From positions 1 to 9,245 of the forward strand of contig JAITDQ010000211.1 of assembly GCA_031282485.1 (NCBI GenBank): a stretch of DNA of 9,245 nt, given 5' to 3'. The DNA comes from Tannerella sp. Lineage in GTDB: Bacteria > Bacteroidota > Bacteroidia > Bacteroidales > Tannerellaceae. Below the pieces are notes generated by a model, which did no database searches, was not told the origin of the DNA, and saw only the letters and a list, made by a program, of their open reading frames with translations. This document shows, in pieces, positions 6,901 to 9,245 of this stretch. Positions within the stretch are counted from its first letter, which is position 1. Each line of letters starts with the position of its first letter. Position numbers and translations under genes: made by a program.

Positions 6901-7672
6901 CGAAATCATATCACGCTACGGAACGAAGTATCAGCTTGATAAACAGATGTCAATGAATTCGCTTTTCGGAGGGGATGCCGCTGTTGACATTGCAAAACCG
7001 GAAGCGCCCAAATGCAACGAATGGAGCGTTCTGGAACGTTTGAATAAAGAGAAGGAACTGATTGGCATATATCTTTCCGCTCATCCCCTGGACGCATACC
7101 GTGTGATACTCACTTATATATGCAATACGGGAATGGCCGAAATCAATGACCGTGAAAATCTGAGAAATAAGGAATTACTGTTCGGCGGCATCGTTACGGC
7201 TTTTCGTGAGGGAAAGACTAAACTCGACAGACCCTACGGCATTCTTACGGTCGAGGATTTTACGGGAAGCGGCGATATTCCGCTGTTCGGCAATGATTAC
7301 ATCAATTACGGCAAATACGGCAAACCCGGCATGTACCTGTATATCCGCGCTACGGTAGAACCTCGCAGCGCGTATGTCAACACGCTTGACCTCAAGGTAA
7401 AAGCAATATCCCTCCTGCAGGACGAAAAGGACAAACTCATTCACCGGCTGAGTATCTCACTGCCCATTGATGAGCTGAATGATACCATGATTGAAGACCT
7501 TACGTCCCTTATTCAGTATGACAAGGGTAATTCATCCCTGTTTTTCAATGTTATTGACGAAAGCCGTCACGTGTCCCTTACACTTTTTTCTAAAAATAAA
7601 TCTGTTGAAGTGACGCAAAAGCTTGTCGATGCACTGACTGATATGGAAAATATACGTTTCAGAATCAATTAA
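3908..7672 (+). CDS. dnaE: DNA polymerase III alpha subunit (replicative C-family polymerase)
   Basis: This is the catalytic subunit of the chromosomal replicase. The 1254 aa start with a PHP domain in which all nine metal-site positions appear present: His8, His10, Asp17, His42, Glu112, His133, Cys183, Asp260 and His262. That suggests a PHP-type proofreading exonuclease, as in mycobacterial DnaE1. A charged, probably coiled-coil insertion (about 57-105) interrupts the PHP domain. The polymerase core follows: PGRGSAAGS, catalytic Asp488 and Asp490 in PDIDIDF, the third Asp655 in IKMDFLGLKTL, then YRPGPMDYIP (734-743) and YAFNKSHA (843-850). Helix-hairpin-helix KGVGEGA is near 928, a clamp-binding-like QMSMNSLF is at 1013-1020, and an OB fold spans about 1090-1170. 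The ATG gives the expected HIHVHTQYSLLDGQ beginning. trxA follows 35 bases downstream with no intervening terminator. Confidence 0.98.
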   Translation: MEPFIHIHVHTQYSLLDGQASIDALIEKAQHDGMKALAVTDHGNMFGVKEFYNKIKKKNSKHSGIIKDCEKELQQLLDKANPTEEDDERIKKLSHKIREEKELLFKPIIGCECYCARNGRHSKAGKEDLSGWHLILLAKTLKGYKNLIKMVSCSWTEGFYGRPRIDKNLLEKYHEDIIVCSACLAGEVPRHIQNGDMRKAEESVLWFKNLFGNDYYLELQRHETHDPEAAQDVYPRQIEVNKALIELARKHNIKLMASNDVHFVNEEDAAAHEILLCLSTNKTINDANRMRYTRQEWLKTTAEMNALFSDIPEALRNTIEIADKIELFDIDSLALMPFFEIDPSFGTEDEYRAKYKAKDLIEEFGEENYHRLGGYEKVIRIKLEADYLAHLTREKAHTRYGDILTDDVRERIEFELNTVKTMGFPGYFLIVQDFIAAARKMGVAVGPGRGSAAGSVVAYCLGITDIDPIKYDLLFERFLNPDRISMPDIDIDFDDDGRSDVLKWVTDKYGSDRVAHIITYGTMASKMAIKDVARVLDLPLSESNRLAKLVPDRMPDADGQSLKLNLTNCMKFLPEFKSELNGGNPLIKKTLNFARQLEGTVRNTGVHACGIIIGRQDISDIVPVSTADDKETGETLLVTQYEGSVIEETGLIKMDFLGLKTLSIIKEAIDNIKQTTGEEIDIDHIDIEDEKTYRLYCQGKTTATFQFESAGMQKYLKELQPSKFEDLIAMNALYRPGPMDYIPLFIARKHGRSEIHYDIPVMERYLKDTYGITVYQEQVMLLSRLLAGFTRGESDTLRKAMGKKQKEKMEEMKEKFFSGGEANGHKRKTLEKIWGDWEKFASYAFNKSHATCYSWVAYQTAYLKAHYPSEYMAAVLSRNLSNIKEITKSMDECKAMGLQVLGPDVNESHRKFGVNKKGDIRFGLVAVKGVGEGAVQNIIEEREKNGPYRDIYDFIERVNLTACNKKVIESLALSGAFDNLGVRREPFVTPNDKGETYTEIISRYGTKYQLDKQMSMNSLFGGDAAVDIAKPEAPKCNEWSVLERLNKEKELIGIYLSAHPLDAYRVILTYICNTGMAEINDRENLRNKELLFGGIVTAFREGKTKLDRPYGILTVEDFTGSGDIPLFGNDYINYGKYGKPGMYLYIRATVEPRSAYVNTLDLKVKAISLLQDEKDKLIHRLSISLPIDELNDTMIEDLTSLIQYDKGNSSLFFNVIDESRHVSLTLFSKNKSVEVTQKLVDALTDMENIRFRIN

Positions 7673-7707
7673 TATATTACTAATCAATATAAACTAAATT
7701 AAAAATT

Positions 7708-8022
7708 ATGGCATTAAAGGTAACTGATGAAAATTACAGCGAATTATTGAACGGGGACAAACCTGTTGTACTGGATTTCTGGGCAGAATGGTGTGGCCCC
7801 TGTCGAATAATCGCGTCAATCATTGACGAACTGGCTGCGGAATATGAAGGCTGTGTCGTTGTCGGTAAGGTAGATGTGGATGATAACAACGACATCGTTT
7901 CCAAATACGGCATACGCAATATTCCGACGATTTTGTTTTTTAAAGAAGGTGAACTTGTTGACAAACAGGTAGGAGCAGCCGGAAAAGAAGTTTTTGTTGA
8001 AAAAATAAACAAACTGTTTTAA
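7708..8022 (+). CDS. trxA: Thioredoxin
   Basis: This is a small cytoplasmic dithiol-disulfide oxidoreductase that reduces protein disulfides and is recharged by thioredoxin reductase. The 104-aa product has the classical WCGPC active site (Trp28-Cys32) within VLDFWAEWCGPCR, the cis-proline Pro73 in NIPTILFF, and the complete thioredoxin fold at the normal length. There is no signal peptide, so it is cytosolic. It lies 35 bases after dnaE on the same strand with no promoter consensus between, so it probably shares the dnaE transcript; dnaE-trxA adjacency is, from memory, common in Bacteroidales. A second trxA elsewhere in the genome is likely but cannot be seen here. Confidence 0.97.
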   Translation: MALKVTDENYSELLNGDKPVVLDFWAEWCGPCRIIASIIDELAAEYEGCVVVGKVDVDDNNDIVSKYGIRNIPTILFFKEGELVDKQVGAAGKEVFVEKINKLF

Positions 8023-8035
8023 AATCGCAAATCGC

Positions 8036-8077
8036 ATTACAGAGTTTTTTTTCCTGTCGGAAAAAAAACTCTGTAAT
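8036..8077. terminator. Perfect 19-bp hairpin after trxA, probable bidirectional terminator
   Basis: ATTACAGAGTTTTTTTTCC (8036-8054) and its exact reverse complement (8059-8077) enclose the loop TGTC. The stem holds an A8/T8 block, so the left arm itself supplies a T run on either strand, but no T tract follows the stem. It lies 13 bases after the trxA stop and between convergent genes, which suits a bidirectional terminator or 3'-end protector. It is atypical in being mostly A-U paired, and could instead be the end of a small repeat element. Confidence 0.6.
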
Positions 8078-8147
8078 AATATTGGAGAATGCCTCAAAGT
8101 CGCGGGATGCATCATAAATTCCTGTCGCCGGCTTTGATATTCCTGTC
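8051..8147 (-). repeat. Three GACAGGAA motifs between trxA and the ATPase remnant
   Basis: On the minus strand GACAGGAA occurs at 8140-8147, 8119-8126 and 8051-8058. The first two are 21 bases apart and extend to GACAGGAAT; the third forms the loop and inner stem of the hairpin. A further copy lies in the ATPase remnant (8971-8978). The sequence TCCTGTCGGAAAAAA (8052-8066) is also found near tsf at 206-220. The minus strand stays open here (an 83-codon frame ending antisense to trxA), but the start and composition give no support for a gene. The block may be part of a dispersed intergenic repeat; this is unproven. Confidence 0.35.
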
Positions 8148-8187
8148 ACGGATAGTAATATTGCCGCCTTTCGTCGCAATGAATTAC

Positions 8188-9129
8188 TCATTTTTTTATC
8201 AGCCAGTTTGCAAAAAACAAATCATAAACTTTATAAACGCCCATTTCTTCGTATATCATTTCTTTGTTTAACAGCGTATTAAGCGAACGATTTACCGAAC
8301 TTGAAGTGCCCAGTTTATACTTCTCGATAAAATCCTTTGAAGAATATTGCTTAATGCCGTCTTCCTTTGCAATAGCCTTCAGTAATTGAAATTGATTGTT
8401 AATCAATAAATTACGGTAATTATAATAGATATACTCACGTTCGGTCAAAATATTTTCAAGCACTTCGTAAATTAATTCTTTGGTAATATTTTTCGAACGG
8501 GTTTCATACAGACGGTTAAATAAAAACTGTACATAAAACGTATAAACATCAAATTCTTTCAAAATATCTAAAACCAGCGTTCGTTCAACATTTTTGCCGT
8601 TTTTTTGAAATTTATTCACAATAAAATCCGCATAAACATCCATATTTAAGCGGTCGAGGTGCATTATTTCGCCGCTTTGATAGAATGGACGGCCATAATC
8701 GCTAAACATCGACAAAAGTAAATGCTTATTACTACCCGAAAAAATAAAACGAATGTTCGGATATTGTTGAACATAAGAGCGCAACAATGCTCCCGTCATT
8801 TCGTTAAAAACTAATTTTGCCCTGATGCCGGACAAAAAAACAGTAAGTTTTTTTAGAAAATTGCTCGAATGTTTTTGCTCGTCTTTAATTATCGCTTTGC
8901 CGAATTCTCTAATAAATTCGGCGGTATTGCTCGTAGCCATAATATCAAGGTACAACAACCGGTATTTATTTTCCTGTCCAAGCCGATAAAAAACGTTTTT
9001 GATCAGACCTGTTTTCCCAATTCTTCGCAGTGATAACAAAGTGATATTTCGCCTATCATCAATCGCCGACAGGATTTTTTGCGTTTCTTTTTCCCTGTCG
9101 CAAAAATATTCAGGCGAAATATACCTCGC
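8188..9129 (-). pseudogene. Remnant of an AAA ATPase / winged-helix protein (archaeal-type ATPase family)
   Basis: The frame is open from about 9165 to the TGA at 8188-8190, but no plausible start codon precedes the family homology; the TTG at 9039 lies inside the P-loop region. Readable homology begins near ARYISPEYFCDREKET (about 9129-9082), as in ATPases of the archaeal ATPase_2-like group common in Bacteroidales. Then come the Walker A segment LRRIGKTGLI (9030-9001), a conserved FIFSGSNKHLL block, RPFYQSGEI, and a C-terminal winged-helix domain ending VYDLFFANWLIKK. At 8790/8791 FNEMTG joins directly to ALLRSYVQQYPN; in intact relatives, as I recall them, some 45-60 residues lie here, including the Walker B block (IAIDEFQQI-like). 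No Walker B is visible, so ATP hydrolysis is probably lost. The upstream sequence is a transposase fragment. A functional shortened protein is possible but unlikely. Confidence 0.75.
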
Positions 9130-9245
9130 TATTAAAATAGTGAAGAATCTCCGTCTGATGGTTTTCTATCATCCGGGAGACCTGTATAAATTCTTTGATA
9201 TTCACCTGTTTTACTTTTTCTTTCCATCGCCGGAGGTCAGCCAGG
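9110..9245 (-). pseudogene. Truncated transposase fragment, ISL3-like C-terminal region
   Basis: A minus-strand frame enters from the window edge and runs LADLRRWKEKVKQV... to MIENHQTEILHYFNS (ending at 9128), then EVYFA and a TGA at 9112-9110. The part up to HYFN resembles the stretch of ISL3-type (IS204/IS1001/IS1165) transposases just before the motif that carries the last catalytic acid (STNASAESFNAKI-like). Here the match stops abruptly after FNS and the ATPase homology begins in another frame within a few bases, so the transposase has lost its 3' end. The rest of the gene lies beyond the window, so its state is unknown. The family call is from remembered motifs. Confidence 0.55.

Noticed and set aside
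8023..8035. Tandem AAATCGC copies after trxA
   Set aside because: Only two 7-base units, which is too short to call a repeat array.
7940..8191. An 83-codon minus-strand frame overlapping the trxA 3' end
   Set aside because: It runs through the hairpin and antisense into trxA and has no domain. It is kept only as a possible repeat-derived open frame.
8188..9039. Treating the TTG at 9039 as a real start of an intact ATPase
   Set aside because: The TTG lies within the strand leading into Walker A, and clear family sequence continues upstream of it, so it cannot be the native start.

Overview
The window looks like chromosomal DNA of a member of the Bacteroidota, most likely order Bacteroidales. 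Three things point there: the gene order rplM-rpsI-rpsB-tsf; a C-family DNA polymerase with a charged insertion in its PHP domain followed directly by a thioredoxin gene; and promoter elements of the TTTG / TAnnTTTG type with A/T-rich start regions instead of clear Shine-Dalgarno sites. The genus cannot be read from the sequence.

Left part (1-3145, minus strand): a four-gene translation operon encodes ribosomal proteins L13 and S9, then S2 and elongation factor EF-Ts. It starts at a canonical Bacteroidetes promoter (3115-3145), has a leader of roughly 95 nt with a good stem-loop (3059-3082), and ends at a textbook intrinsic terminator (226-258). Beyond the terminator, the first 16 codons of another minus-strand gene with a signal-peptide-like start (1-49) run off the window edge.

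Middle (3231-8022): a small minus-strand gene for an unrecognised coiled-coil protein (3231-3608) diverges from dnaE. The 299-base gap between them holds a strong hairpin, a 10-bp inverted repeat and a promoter-like element almost touching the dnaE start codon. dnaE (1254 aa, replicative polymerase alpha subunit with an apparently complete PHP metal site) and trxA (thioredoxin) follow on the plus strand, 35 bases apart, probably in one transcript. A perfect 19-bp hairpin (8036-8077) follows trxA.

Right part (8078-9245): this is a decayed accessory region on the minus strand. A gene of the archaeal-type AAA ATPase/winged-helix family keeps a long open frame, but it has lost its start and, by comparison with the family as I know it, an internal block carrying Walker B. 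Its 5' end is fused to a truncated transposase fragment that resembles the C-terminal part of ISL3-family enzymes. Short GACAGGAA repeats lie between it and trxA.

Most of the window is ordinary housekeeping sequence. The parts worth a second look are the structured leader and intergenic elements and the transposase/ATPase junction. I saw no convincing new multi-gene system, tRNA, rRNA or CRISPR array.
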